64,000 bases of DNA from Burkholderiales bacterium (lineage in GTDB: Bacteria > Pseudomonadota > Gammaproteobacteria > Burkholderiales > Casimicrobiaceae): contig JADZDD010000004.1 in NCBI GenBank assembly GCA_020851235.1, positions 167,292-231,291 on the forward strand. Direction: 5' to 3'. The notes under the pieces were generated by a model, which was not told the DNA's origin, made no database searches, and was given only the letters and a program-made list of their open reading frames with translations. Shown in pieces: positions 15,943 through 25,634 of the stretch. The position numbers were made by a program, and so were the translations under genes. Each line of letters opens with the position of its first letter. Positions within the stretch are counted from its first letter, which is position 1.

Positions 15943-18900
15943 TCACAAGCGGTGCATCGTCACCGCCGCCGCGAGCGGCGAGCGCGTCACGAGGTCGACG
16001 AGGTGCTCGTGATGCGTGAAGAACAGCACCTGCGTCTTGCGGCCGAGTTCGCACAGCACGCCGAGGGCGGCGAGCGCGCGCGCGTCGTCGAACTGGACGA
16101 GGAGGTCGTCGACGATGACCGGAAACGGCCCGCGACCGACAATGTGCTCCTCGACGGCTGCCAGGCGCAACGACAGGAAGAGCTGATCGCGGGTGCCCTG
16201 GCTCATCCCCGCGACGGGCACGTGCGTGGTGTCGGGACGCACCCCGAGGAGGACCTGCCGGTCGTCGAGGTGATCGATCACGAGCCCCGAGAAGCTCCCG
16301 AGGGTCACCTGGGCGAAGATCTCCGCGGCGCGCGCGAGAAGCGGTCCCTGGTGCCGATCGCGATAGGCCTGCACCACGCGGCCCAGCACCGCGCTCGCGA
16401 GCCGCGCCCGCGCGTAGCAGCGTGCCTCGTGCGCGACGCGCGCCGCGGTTTCGCGTAGCGCCTGCTGCGCAGCGGCAGCCGCGATCCCGCCGTCGATCGC
16501 GGCCAGGGCGGCCTCGGTCCCGTGCGCCGCGGCCTGCGCCGCCGCGATGTCGGCATCGAGCCCGACGATCGCGGTCTCGTTGTCGGCAAGCGCGCGTTCG
16601 ACGGACTCCAGGGTGACGCCGCCACACTCGTGCACGACCTCGGCGACGGGCCGCGCATTCTGCCGCAGCAGCGCTTCGTCGATTTCGTCGAGTCGCTCGT
16701 CGAGGGTTCGCTTGCGCGCCGCCTGCGCTTCGATGTCGGGCAGTTCTTCCGGTCGCGCGCAACCGGCCGCCCGGACGAGCGCTGCAAGCGTCTCGTTCGC
16801 CGCGGCGACGGCGCCCGCTTCGTCGTCGATCGCCCGCCTCTCCTGCACGATCGCAGCGTCGAGGTGTTGCTGCCGGGTCCGCGCGGCGCGCGCCGCCTCG
16901 AGCGCCTCGTGCAACGCCTCGGCGAGCGTATCGGCGCCCTGCCCGTGCGTCTTCCAGGCGGTCGCGTCGGTCACGCGCGCCACACCCGCCTCGAAATCGA
17001 GGACGACCGCGTCGTGCGTGGCGATCTGCGTCGTGCATGCGCGCCATGCCGAGAGTGCGCGAGACAGGCGGGCGAGCTCGTCGAGTCGGACACGAACCTC
17101 GTCGGGAAGTGCATCGGCCGTCAAGTGCAGGCTCGCGGTGAGCGCACGCCAGTCTTGCTGCCACGCGCGCAGTTCTTCGGCGAGAACCGCGCTCGCCCGC
17201 TGCAGCCGAGCGAGATCGTCGCTCTTGGCCTTGAGTTCCGTGCTGCGCGCGTCGTGCATGGCCCACGTCCGCTGCGCCGCCCGAATCGCCTCTTGCGCCC
17301 GGTCGAGAAGCGCGACACCGGAAGCATCGGGTGCCGGATGCACAAGCCCGCAAGCGCGCAACGCTGCGGCGAGGCGAGCGCGAGCGCCTGCCGCGTCGGC
17401 GGCTGCGACCGAGCGCTCCGCACGCACTCGCTCGACGTCCGCGCACTTGTCGACGACGCGCTGGTGGCGATTGAGCCATTCGCGCAGCGCCGCGGGCGTG
17501 AGGTCGCTGCGCCGCAGGGGTGACACCACGATCTCCCACCGCTGCTCGAGCTCGCGTCGCCGCAGGACAAGCGTCGCCGCGTCGTGATCGTGGCGCGCGA
17601 TCTCCGTTTCCATGGCGGCGATGCGTTCGCGAATCGCCGCCGCATGCGTTGCGCGCGCCGTATCGGCGTGCAGGAGGTCGGCGCGGCGATCGGCCTCCTG
17701 GATCGCGGCCTCGAACCTCGTGATGCTGCCGCGCGCCGCGTTCGCATCGGCCGCTGGAGGCGTCGCGCGCGCCTCGCGTTCGATCCACGCACGCCGCAGG
17801 TCGTCCCACCGGCGATCGCGTTCGGCGCGCGCGGCCACCACGTCGGCGTGCGTGATCACCTCGCCCGCGGCGGCGAGTGTCTCGAGTTCGCGCCGGCGCG
17901 CGTCGCAATCGCGCGCGAGGTCGGCCTTCGCCGCTTCGACGCGTTGCTCGTCGGCGGCCTGCGCCGCGAATTCGCGTTCGAAGTGCGCCGCGGTCTCGGG
18001 CAGCGGCACGGTGAGCGCGAGAAGTTCGGATAACGAACGCGACCACAATGCCGCCACCTCGGTGGCGAGTCGTGCTTCCTCGACTCCGAGCAACGCGTCG
18101 AGCTCGCGAGCGCGCGCCTCCCAGACTCCGACGTGCGCCGCGGAATCGACCGCTGCCTCCAGCGCATCGAGCGCAGCCGGCACCGACCCCTCGGCGAGTT
18201 CTGCCCGTCGGCGCTCCACTTCGATCTCAACAGCGCGAAGCTGCGCTGCAAGTTGCGCCTCGCGCTCGGTCAGGCGGCTGTGCTCTTCCAGCCGTGCCTG
18301 CACGCGGGCGACGAGCGTTTCCCGCGGCAGCAGTTCGAACGCATGATCGATCGACTGCGTCGATCCCATCCCGCGCAGCAAGGCCGCGATCTCGGTCGCG
18401 AGGCTGTCCGCCTCGCGCCGCAATCCAGGCAAGGCGTCGCGCGCGGCGCGATAACCCTCGACGGTGCGCACCAGTTGCGCGATGCCGCTCGCCTGCGCCA
18501 GGACGTCGTCGCGCACCACGAGCGCAGCGGCCTCGCTCTCGTGCTGCGCAAGGCGCGCCTGCGCATTGCCGCGCGCGGCTTCGGCGCCGCGCACCTTCGT
18601 CATCGCCGCGGCCCGCAGCGCACCCGCATCGGAGTCGAGACGCGGGACGTGCGCGAGGCGCTCGACCTCGTTGCGCTTGGCCGCCCGTTCGGTGACGAGT
18701 GGCAGGTTGCCGCGGATGCGCTGCAGCCGGCGCTCTTCGGCGCGGCGCTCCTGCAGCGTGGAACGCAACCGGGCGAGCCGGTCCGACGCCTGGCGGGCGT
18801 TGCGCTCCGCCGCCTTCCAGGCCGACGTGGGCGTCGTCGCCTCCTTCAGCGTGCGCCGTTCGTCGTCGAACTGTGCGAGCGCGCGATTGAGCCGGCCGGT

Positions 18901-19461
18901 CGAGCCGCGGGCCTTGAACACGGCCGCAGCCTCGTCGTCGAAGCCCGCCATGACCGCGCGCAGGTTCGCAAGTCCGGCGGCGGCCTGGAAGAGGCTGCGC
19001 CCGACGTCGCCTTCGCCCCGCAAGAGCTCGTCGCTTCCGCGAACCAGTCCGTCGAGATCGAGTCCGAAAAGGCTCTGGTAGAGCGCGACGTCGAGTCCGC
19101 CGAGTCCATCGGCCACGGCCGCTTCGGGCAGGGGCCGATCGGTGATCTCGGTGTCCGTGGCCTCGTCGATGCGAAACAGCGTCGCCTTGCGCGCCTTGCG
19201 CCGCATGGCGGAAAGTCGCGTCCCGTCCGCGTGCAAGAGCGTCGCGCCGACGCGCAGCGCGGCGTAGTCGTGGCGAAAGGCGTCGCCCGTGCGTTCCGGA
19301 AAGCCGAACAGGAATGCCGTGACCGCGCGCAGCACCGTCGATTTTCCCGCCTCGTTGCGGCCGAAGACGAGATGGAAGTCGCCTTCGGCGGTCGACGGGA
19401 AGTCGAGTCGACGCTGGGTGAACGCCCCGAAGGCCGTGAGGTAGAGCCGGGCAAACTTCAC
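15943..19461 (-). CDS. YhaN/SbcC-like SMC-family ATPase
   Basis: A 1172-residue protein with the split ATPase layout of SbcC/Rad50 relatives. Walker A GRNEAGKSTVL is near residue 34. Long arginine- and alanine-rich coiled coils occupy roughly residues 160-950. The ABC signature region GMSQGTRDQLFLSLRLA and Walker B FPVIVDDLLVQFDD lie near the C-terminus, ending with a TQVLFFTHH switch histidine. No zinc-hook CxxC is evident in the middle, in keeping with the YhaN branch (AAA_27). It pairs with the nuclease encoded just upstream, the genes overlapping by four bases. The complex probably processes DNA ends. Confidence 0.88.
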   Translation of the reverse strand: MKFARLYLTAFGAFTQRRLDFPSTAEGDFHLVFGRNEAGKSTVLRAVTAFLFGFPERTGDAFRHDYAALRVGATLLHADGTRLSAMRRKARKATLFRIDEATDTEITDRPLPEAAVADGLGGLDVALYQSLFGLDLDGLVRGSDELLRGEGDVGRSLFQAAAGLANLRAVMAGFDDEAAAVFKARGSTGRLNRALAQFDDERRTLKEATTPTSAWKAAERNARQASDRLARLRSTLQERRAEERRLQRIRGNLPLVTERAAKRNEVERLAHVPRLDSDAGALRAAAMTKVRGAEAARGNAQARLAQHESEAAALVVRDDVLAQASGIAQLVRTVEGYRAARDALPGLRREADSLATEIAALLRGMGSTQSIDHAFELLPRETLVARVQARLEEHSRLTEREAQLAAQLRAVEIEVERRRAELAEGSVPAALDALEAAVDSAAHVGVWEARARELDALLGVEEARLATEVAALWSRSLSELLALTVPLPETAAHFEREFAAQAADEQRVEAAKADLARDCDARRRELETLAAAGEVITHADVVAARAERDRRWDDLRRAWIEREARATPPAADANAARGSITRFEAAIQEADRRADLLHADTARATHAAAIRERIAAMETEIARHDHDAATLVLRRRELEQRWEIVVSPLRRSDLTPAALREWLNRHQRVVDKCADVERVRAERSVAAADAAGARARLAAALRACGLVHPAPDASGVALLDRAQEAIRAAQRTWAMHDARSTELKAKSDDLARLQRASAVLAEELRAWQQDWRALTASLHLTADALPDEVRVRLDELARLSRALSAWRACTTQIATHDAVVLDFEAGVARVTDATAWKTHGQGADTLAEALHEALEAARAARTRQQHLDAAIVQERRAIDDEAGAVAAANETLAALVRAAGCARPEELPDIEAQAARKRTLDERLDEIDEALLRQNARPVAEVVHECGGVTLESVERALADNETAIVGLDADIAAAQAAAHGTEAALAAIDGGIAAAAAQQALRETAARVAHEARCYARARLASAVLGRVVQAYRDRHQGPLLARAAEIFAQVTLGSFSGLVIDHLDDRQVLLGVRPDTTHVPVAGMSQGTRDQLFLSLRLAAVEEHIVGRGPFPVIVDDLLVQFDDARALAALGVLCELGRKTQVLFFTHHEHLVDLVTRSPLAAAVTMHRL

Positions 19462-20717
19462 GGCGTCGCCCCGCCCGCGGCGAGACGCGCCAGCAGTTCG
19501 TCCTGCGCCTCGCGCAGGACATCGGCGAGGACATCGGGGGCGTCGAGCCGCAGGGCCTCGTCTTCGCCAAGGGCCGGCGGCAGCTTGTGCCGCAGGTCGC
19601 GCAAGACGTCGGCGGCGATCGCGGCGAGCCCGTCGCGATCGTGCTGGAGCGCGTTCAACTCGCGCACGAGAAGCCCGACCGGATCGTCACCCAGGGCCAG
19701 GCGCTCGAGGTCGACCGGCGGGCGCATGCGCAGGTCGACCTTTTCCACCCACGCGCGGCCACCCGAGACGTCGAGCGCTACGGCACGCACCTGCTCCACG
19801 ATGTGCTCCGGCCGGTGCGCGAGCATCGGTTGCAACGCGCCCGCGCCGCCGATGCGCACCCGCAGCGCAGCGATGCGCTCGTCGCCTTCGGCGAGCGTTC
19901 GTCGCACCGCGTCGCCGACGCCATCGAACAGCGCATCGAGGTCGGGCATGCCGGTCGCATCGAGCGCGAGCTCGCCCCAACGCACCACGTCGAGCGGAAC
20001 GAATTCGGCGCTGATGCGATCGGCGGCGACGGTGACGAGCTCGCAGCCTTTCGCACCCTGCTCGCGGATGTGCCGACCCTGCAGGTTTCCCGGATACACG
20101 ATCCAAGGCTCGCGGGCCACGATCTCGCGCGCATGGACGTGGCCCAACGCCCAGTAGTCGTACCCCTTGGCGCGCAGGACATCCGGCGTCGTCGGTGCGT
20201 AGTTGTCGTGACCCGGCCTGCCGGTGAGCGAAGTGTGCACGACACCGACGTTGAAATGGTCGCGCACCGGCGGCGGATAGCTCGCGGCGAGGTCGTCGAC
20301 GACGGCGGCGGTCGCGAAGCTTTGGCCGTGCACGGCGACACCCAGCGCGTCGTCGACGAAGGTCCCTGGCGCATGATCGGAAAAGAGCCGCACGTTGCCC
20401 GGCAGCGGCAAGTCGCGCGTGAGCTTGCTTGCGGCGTCGTGGTTGCCGCGCAGCAGGTAGACGCCGATACCGGACTCGCCGAGTTGCGCCATGCCCTTGG
20501 CGAAGAACAATCCGGTGTTGAAGTCGGGCCAGTCGCCGTCGTAGAGGTCACCGGCAATGACGACGAAGGCCACGCGCTCGCGCAGCGCGAACTCGATCAT
20601 GTTCTCGAAGGCGCGCCGCGTCGCACCCCGCACCGCCTCGACCGGGGCGCCTTCGTAACGCTCGAGCCCACGCAAGGGACTGTCGAGATGGACGTCGGCA
20701 CAGTGCAGGAAGCGCAT
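19458..20717 (-). CDS. YhaO/SbcD-like metallophosphoesterase nuclease
   Basis: A 419-residue calcineurin-fold nuclease subunit. The metal-binding motifs appear in order: CADVHLDSPL, AGDLYDGDW, LLRGNHDAAS, VVHTSL and ALGHVHARE. The C-terminal part, with LERLALGDDPVG and acidic helices, matches the capping region of the YhaO group. It would supply the nuclease activity of the complex with the ATPase encoded downstream, whose ATG overlaps this stop. The ATG at 20717 is chosen, though an adjacent in-frame GTG at 20720 would add one residue. No strong ribosome site is visible. Confidence 0.88.
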   Translation of the reverse strand: MRFLHCADVHLDSPLRGLERYEGAPVEAVRGATRRAFENMIEFALRERVAFVVIAGDLYDGDWPDFNTGLFFAKGMAQLGESGIGVYLLRGNHDAASKLTRDLPLPGNVRLFSDHAPGTFVDDALGVAVHGQSFATAAVVDDLAASYPPPVRDHFNVGVVHTSLTGRPGHDNYAPTTPDVLRAKGYDYWALGHVHAREIVAREPWIVYPGNLQGRHIREQGAKGCELVTVAADRISAEFVPLDVVRWGELALDATGMPDLDALFDGVGDAVRRTLAEGDERIAALRVRIGGAGALQPMLAHRPEHIVEQVRAVALDVSGGRAWVEKVDLRMRPPVDLERLALGDDPVGLLVRELNALQHDRDGLAAIAADVLRDLRHKLPPALGEDEALRLDAPDVLADVLREAQDELLARLAAGGATP

Positions 20718-20959
20718 CACTCGATCCGCACCGTCGATGCGGCATCAGCCCCGGGTCTTGCCATCCGCTGCGGCACTCCTCTTTCGCTCTGGGCACGCGT
20801 TGCGTGCGACGTCGCGGGCCGCGAGCGCCTTCCGGCGTCGAGCCTGCCGACGACCCCGCATGTTACCGTGTGCCGGCATCGCTCGCGGCACCGGTGGTCG
20901 CGGTGCGACGAGCCAAACCTTGCGCTCGCGCAGATCCCACCACGGGGCGAGGCTCGACA

Positions 20960-21886
20960 ATGCCGGACCCCCGATCGACCGTTTTTAACCGCATGCTCTC
21001 CCGCCTGCCAGCACCCGTACGTGGCGCCACGACAGCAACGCTCCTCGCTGTCAGCACGCTGACGTTCTCGCTATGCCTCATGCCGCCTGCGCTCACCAAG
21101 CTCTGCCTCCCGTGGCACGCGGTGCGGCGCGTCGCCGACCGGCTGATGAACGGCCTCGCCTCGCGTTGGGTCGCGCTCAACAACGCGTGGATCGGTGCGG
21201 TGCATCCTGGCGCGTGGGACGTGGAGGGCATCACCGCGCTCGATCCACGCGGCTGGCACCTCGTCTCCAGCAACCACCAGAGCTGGGTCGACATCCTCGT
21301 GCTCCAACGCGTGTTCCACGGCCAGATTCCGTTCCTCAAGTTCTTCCTGAAGCAGGAGCTCATCTTCGTGCCCGTCATCGGCCTCGCCTGGTGGGCGCTC
21401 GATTTTCCGTTCATGAAACGCGGCAAGGGGGCCGACGCGCGGCGCAACGACCTTCGCTCGACGCGCGAAGCCTGCGAGAAATTCAAGCTCATCCCGACGA
21501 CCGTGATCAATTTCGTCGAGGGAACGCGCTTCACCCCGGCCAAGCACGCGGCACAAGCCAGTCCCTACCGGCACCTTCTGAAGCCCAAGATCGGCGGCTT
21601 GGGCGTTGCCCTTGCCACGATGGGCGAGCAGTTTCAAGCGCTCCTCGACGTCACGATCGTCTACCCGGGAGGGGCGCCCAGCTTCTGGGACCTCCTCTGT
21701 GGTGAAGTGGGCGCCGTGACGGTGCGCGTCGAGCGTCGAGCGATCCCCGCGTCCGTGCTGGGCGGCGATCCGCTGCACGACCGGGCTTACCGGGCGCGCA
21801 TCGCCGACTGGGTGGAAGCGCAGTGGCGGGAGAAGGACGAACGGATCGACGCGATCCTGCGCGAGCAAGGCACGCCATCGCGCTGA
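20960..21886 (+). CDS. YihG-like lysophosphatidate acyltransferase
   Basis: A 308-residue membrane acyltransferase close in length to E. coli YihG. It has an N-terminal hydrophobic segment (LLAVSTLTFSLCLMPPAL), the HX4D motif in SSNHQSWVDILVLQ, the GLAWWALDFPFMKRG block, and INFVEGTRFTPAKH as the acceptor-binding motif. The family transfers acyl groups to lysophosphatidic acid. The ATG at 20960 follows a GGGGCGAGG stretch. The open frame upstream lacks sense. It is not part of the lipid operon at 3-9 kb, which has its own PlsC-type enzyme. Confidence 0.88.
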   Translation: MPDPRSTVFNRMLSRLPAPVRGATTATLLAVSTLTFSLCLMPPALTKLCLPWHAVRRVADRLMNGLASRWVALNNAWIGAVHPGAWDVEGITALDPRGWHLVSSNHQSWVDILVLQRVFHGQIPFLKFFLKQELIFVPVIGLAWWALDFPFMKRGKGADARRNDLRSTREACEKFKLIPTTVINFVEGTRFTPAKHAAQASPYRHLLKPKIGGLGVALATMGEQFQALLDVTIVYPGGAPSFWDLLCGEVGAVTVRVERRAIPASVLGGDPLHDRAYRARIADWVEAQWREKDERIDAILREQGTPSR

Positions 21887-22118
21887 GCCGGCCCCATCGC
21901 GGCGCGCTGCGCCACGGCGACACGGCGCGCATTTGAAGCGTCGGGCCCACCGGGAGCGCACAACGCGGCCACCGGCCGTGGCTGCGCGATAATGGACCTC
22001 CACACGCACGTCGCGCCGGGCGGTCGAGCCCGAGCCATTTCGCGACGAACGCCTCGCACTCTTGCGTATCGGCGGTGCATCCCGACCGCCGATGGCGCGC
22101 ACCTCGTGGAGAGCCACC

Positions 22119-23651
22119 ATGTCCGCACCCGAAACAGACGATACCGGCCCCGACTTGACGCGGGGGGTGACGCTCGCCGACTTCGGTGGGCGGCGCATGC
22201 TGCGCGGCCACGTCGGCGAGGACGCCGTGCTCCTCGTGCGCGTCGGCGATGAAGTGCTCGCCACGGGCGCAACCTGCACCCACTACGGCGGCCCGCTCGA
22301 CGAAGGCGCGATCGAGGGCGACACCGTACGTTGTCCGTGGCATCACGCCTGCTTCTCGCTACGCACCGGTGAGGCGCTCGCGGCCCCCGCCTTCGATCCG
22401 ATCCCATGCTGGAAGGTCGAGCGCCGTGGCGATGCGATCGTCGTGCGCGAACACGTCGCGCCACCCGCACCCGCCGCGACCCCCGTCACCGCCGCGGCGA
22501 AGGCTCCCGAGCGCATCGTCGTGATCGGCGGCGGCGCGGCCGGATTCGCCGCTGCCGAGATGTTGCGGCGACGGGATTGGGCGGGAGCGCTCACGGTGCT
22601 GAGCGCCGAAGCCGACGCCCCGTGTGACCGGCCGAACCTGTCGAAGGACTACCTCGCGGGCAATGCGCCCGAGGAATGGATCCCGCTGCGACCCGCGAAC
22701 TTCTACGCCGACCATCGCATCGACTTGAGGCTCGGCGCAACCGCGACCCGGATCGACGCCGGCAGTCGCACCGTCACCTGTGCCGACGGAACGGCGCTCA
22801 CCTACGATCGCCTCCTGATCGCCACGGGCGCCGAACCGGTGCGTCTGCCGATCCCGGGTGCGGATCAGCCGCATGTGTTCACCCTGCGCACACTCGCCGA
22901 CAGCCGCGCCATCATCGGCCGCTGCGCCGGGGCGAAGTCGGCGGTCGTCCTGGGCTCGGGCTTCATCGGCCTCGAGGTCGCCGCATCGCTTGCCGCACGC
23001 GGTCTTGCGGTGCACATCGTCTCGCTCGACGCACACCCGCTCGAGCGCGTGCTCGGCCCTGTGGTGGGGGACTTTATCCGCGGCCTGCACGAGGCGCACG
23101 GCGAGACCTTCCACATGCAAACCTCGATCGGCAGCATCGGCGCGCGAACGGTGACGTTGAGCGACGCCAGCGAGATCGCGGCCGATCTCGTCGTCGTTGG
23201 CGTCGGCGTCAAGCCACGCTTGGCGCTCGCGCAGGCCGCGGGCCTCACCATCGATCGCGGCATCGTCGTCGATGCGTATCTCGAGACGTCGCAGCCGGGC
23301 ATCTATGCCGCCGGCGACGTCGCGCGCTGGCCGGGCGATCCCGGCGGCGAGTCGCTGCGCGTGGAACACTGGGTCGTCGCCGAGCGGCAAGGCCAGGTCG
23401 CCGCGGCAAACATGCTCGGAGCACGCGAGCGCTACGCCGACGTGCCGTTCTTCTGGAGCGCGCACCATGACGTCACGATCCGCTACGTCGGGCACGCGAT
23501 GACCTGGGACGAGATCCGGATCGACGGCGACCTCGCGGCGCGCGACTGCGCGGTGAGCTACCGCAAGGGAGGCAAGACGTTGGCGCTCGCCACCATCGGC
23601 CGCGATGCGCAAGCGCTCGCCGAAGCGCAGCGGCTGGGCGGCGCGCGGTGA
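22119..23651 (+). CDS. Rieske [2Fe-2S]-FAD pyridine nucleotide-disulfide oxidoreductase
   Basis: A 510-residue two-part protein. The N-terminal 100 residues form a Rieske domain with ligands in CTHYGGPL and CPWHHACFS. After a proline-alanine linker comes an FAD-dependent reductase: VVIGGGAAGFAAAEMLRRR (FAD), CDRPNLSKDYLAG, LIATGAEP, VVLGSGFIGLEVAASLA (NADH) and IYAAGDVARW. This architecture is that of AIFM3-like ferredoxin reductases, which pass electrons from NADH to a redox partner. The ATG at 22119 follows GGAGAG. The gene stands alone, and nothing around identifies the partner. Confidence 0.9.
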   Translation: MSAPETDDTGPDLTRGVTLADFGGRRMLRGHVGEDAVLLVRVGDEVLATGATCTHYGGPLDEGAIEGDTVRCPWHHACFSLRTGEALAAPAFDPIPCWKVERRGDAIVVREHVAPPAPAATPVTAAAKAPERIVVIGGGAAGFAAAEMLRRRDWAGALTVLSAEADAPCDRPNLSKDYLAGNAPEEWIPLRPANFYADHRIDLRLGATATRIDAGSRTVTCADGTALTYDRLLIATGAEPVRLPIPGADQPHVFTLRTLADSRAIIGRCAGAKSAVVLGSGFIGLEVAASLAARGLAVHIVSLDAHPLERVLGPVVGDFIRGLHEAHGETFHMQTSIGSIGARTVTLSDASEIAADLVVVGVGVKPRLALAQAAGLTIDRGIVVDAYLETSQPGIYAAGDVARWPGDPGGESLRVEHWVVAERQGQVAAANMLGARERYADVPFFWSAHHDVTIRYVGHAMTWDEIRIDGDLAARDCAVSYRKGGKTLALATIGRDAQALAEAQRLGGAR

Positions 23652-23760
23652 ATCGACGTCGCTCAAGACCGGGGCGGACGGTGCCGTCGCACACACCGCT
23701 CACGACCGCGACACCTCTCGAGCGCGCCGCGTGCGGCCGACACCGCGCGCACGACCGACT

Positions 23761-24465
23761 TCACGCGCGCGCATACAGCGGCAGGATCGCGCCGCTTATC
23801 TCCATGTTGGCCGGGAGGATGAGCTGCAGCACGGCTTCGGCCGCCGCCGCAGGTGCAAGCCAGGCCGCCGTGTCCGCATCGGGCATCGCCCGGCGATTGG
23901 CCGGGGTATCGAGGGTCGACGGTGCAATGGCGTTGACGAGGATGCGCTCGCCCTTCAGTTCCTCGGCAAGGGCCACGGTCAACGCGGCCACCGCGGCCTT
24001 GCTCGCGGCGTAGCCTGCCATGCGCGCTCCCTTGCGCGCATCGACGCCCGGCCGCGCCGACACGTTCACGATGCGACCGCCGGCCCCGGCCCGCCGCATC
24101 GCGCGCACCGCACCCCGGCAGCACAACCAGGCGGTCAACGCATTGATCTCGATCATCGCAACGAAGCCGGCGCGCCCCGAATCGGCGATGGATCCCATGG
24201 CGAACCCGCCGGCGAGATGGACCGACGCCCAAAGGGCGGGCAGCGCGTCGTAGAAGCGATCGACCGCCGCCTCGTCGGTGAGGTCCACGCCGGGCACGAC
24301 GTGCACCTCCGTCGGCGGCAGGCGCCGGGCCGTATCGCTCGTCCGATGCGTTGGCACGTGGCAGATCGCACCGGCTCGAACCAGGCGCTCGACCACGACC
24401 TCGCCGAGCCCGCCGGTGCCGCCGGTCACGACCACGTGCCTGCCTTGCAGTGTATCCATCGCCAT
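23761..24465 (-). CDS. Short-chain dehydrogenase/reductase
   Basis: A 234-residue SDR enzyme. The cofactor motif is VVTGGTGGLGE, the catalytic tyrosine and lysine are in GYAASKAAV (Y-x3-K), preceded by the serine in IVNVSARPG, and NAIAPSTLDTPANR follows. The N-x-A-G motif is replaced by a HLAGGFAMG stretch. The ATG at 24465 follows a GAGGTG ribosome site, and another ATG lies two codons later. The gene diverges from the L,D-transpeptidase, sharing a 115-base intergenic region. Substrate unknown. Confidence 0.87.
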   Translation of the reverse strand: MAMDTLQGRHVVVTGGTGGLGEVVVERLVRAGAICHVPTHRTSDTARRLPPTEVHVVPGVDLTDEAAVDRFYDALPALWASVHLAGGFAMGSIADSGRAGFVAMIEINALTAWLCCRGAVRAMRRAGAGGRIVNVSARPGVDARKGARMAGYAASKAAVAALTVALAEELKGERILVNAIAPSTLDTPANRRAMPDADTAAWLAPAAAAEAVLQLILPANMEISGAILPLYARA

Positions 24466-24580
24466 CACCTCACGACGGTCCGTACCCCGGTGGGATCGCG
24501 CGACGACCGTCACGACGAGCACACGATAAACCAACCTGCCGCGACCGCGCCGTTGTCGGCGTGTTGCATAATGGCGCACC

Positions 24581-25606
24581 ATGAAGGTGCCGGGGTTCTT
24601 TCGCCGCGTCGTCGTGGGTGCGGCACTCGCGATGCTCGGCGCCGGCATCGTGCCTCATGCGTTCGCGGCGGCGAGCGCACCCGATCCGCGGTCCGCGTCC
24701 CCTGCCGATGCGCCTCTTGCGCAGGTGTTGCGTTACCGGACCCAAGCGCCGCAGGTGCGCGAGTTGCAGGTGCGCTTGCGCCACGCCAAGTACCTCGCCG
24801 TCTACGACGTCGAGGATCGCTTCGGCATGATCACGCGCGAGGCCGTGGTGAAGTTCCAGCGCGACTCCGGGCTGCCGCCGACCGGCGTGGTCGATCAGCG
24901 CACGTGGAGTGTCCTGCTGACACGCTCGCGCCCGCCGACGGCTGCCGAACTCGACAACACCGACGTCGGCCCCTGGTTCACCGCGCCCACGCAGCCCGGT
25001 TACGTGATGGAGATGCAGCATCGTCTGAAGCAGGTGGGACTGTACACCGGGCCGATCGACGGCACGTTCGACGCTGCGACTCGCCAAGCGATCGGCGCAT
25101 GGCGCTCGCGTCTCGGCCTGCCGGTGAGCGAGGTCATGGACGAGCGCACCTGGACGCCACTGATTCGGCGCACCCGCACGCCGCGCTACGCCGAACTGTT
25201 CGCCGCGCCGCCCGCGAGCACCCACGTGCAGGACCTCGACCCGCGCTGCCGCAGCGGGAAGGTGGTGTGCATCTCCAAGCGGCAACGAAGGCTGTCGTAC
25301 GTCGTCGACGGCGACGTTCGCCTGACGCGGGAGGCACGCTTTGCCATGCCCGGATGGGACAGCCCCGAGGGTGAGTTTCGGATCTGGTACATGAACGCCG
25401 ATACGGTCTCGAAGATATTCGGCGAGCGCACGCCGATGCCGTACGCGATCTTCTATCAGGGTAACGTCGCCATCCACTTCTCGCAGGACTTTGCGGACAA
25501 GGGGTACGACAGCGGCTCGCACGGGTGCACCCAGGTGCGCGACTACCAGGTCGCCAAGTGGCTCTACGAGCAGGTGAAGGTGGGCGACCGCGTCGTCGTC
25601 TACTGA
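24581..25606 (+). CDS. L,D-transpeptidase with two peptidoglycan-binding domains
   Basis: A 341-residue exported enzyme. It has a signal peptide (RRVVVGAALAMLGAG then HAFAAAS). Two PG_binding_1 domains follow: VRELQVRLRHAKYL to GVVDQRTWSVLL, and VMEMQHRLKQVGLY to MDERTWTPLI. A YkuD catalytic domain has the active-site motif GSHGCTQVRD with the nucleophilic cysteine, plus an upstream histidine in VAIHFSQD. It should make 3-3 cross-links in peptidoglycan or attach proteins to it. The order of binding domains before the catalytic domain is usual for the family. Confidence 0.92.
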   Translation: MKVPGFFRRVVVGAALAMLGAGIVPHAFAAASAPDPRSASPADAPLAQVLRYRTQAPQVRELQVRLRHAKYLAVYDVEDRFGMITREAVVKFQRDSGLPPTGVVDQRTWSVLLTRSRPPTAAELDNTDVGPWFTAPTQPGYVMEMQHRLKQVGLYTGPIDGTFDAATRQAIGAWRSRLGLPVSEVMDERTWTPLIRRTRTPRYAELFAAPPASTHVQDLDPRCRSGKVVCISKRQRRLSYVVDGDVRLTREARFAMPGWDSPEGEFRIWYMNADTVSKIFGERTPMPYAIFYQGNVAIHFSQDFADKGYDSGSHGCTQVRDYQVAKWLYEQVKVGDRVVVY

Positions 25607-25634
25607 AGCGGGCGACCTCCCGTTCGATCGCGCC

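Noticed and set aside
18133..20157. A 674-codon plus-strand frame across the YhaN/YhaO genes
   Set aside because: Antisense shadow of two overlapping genes with clear ATPase and nuclease motifs.
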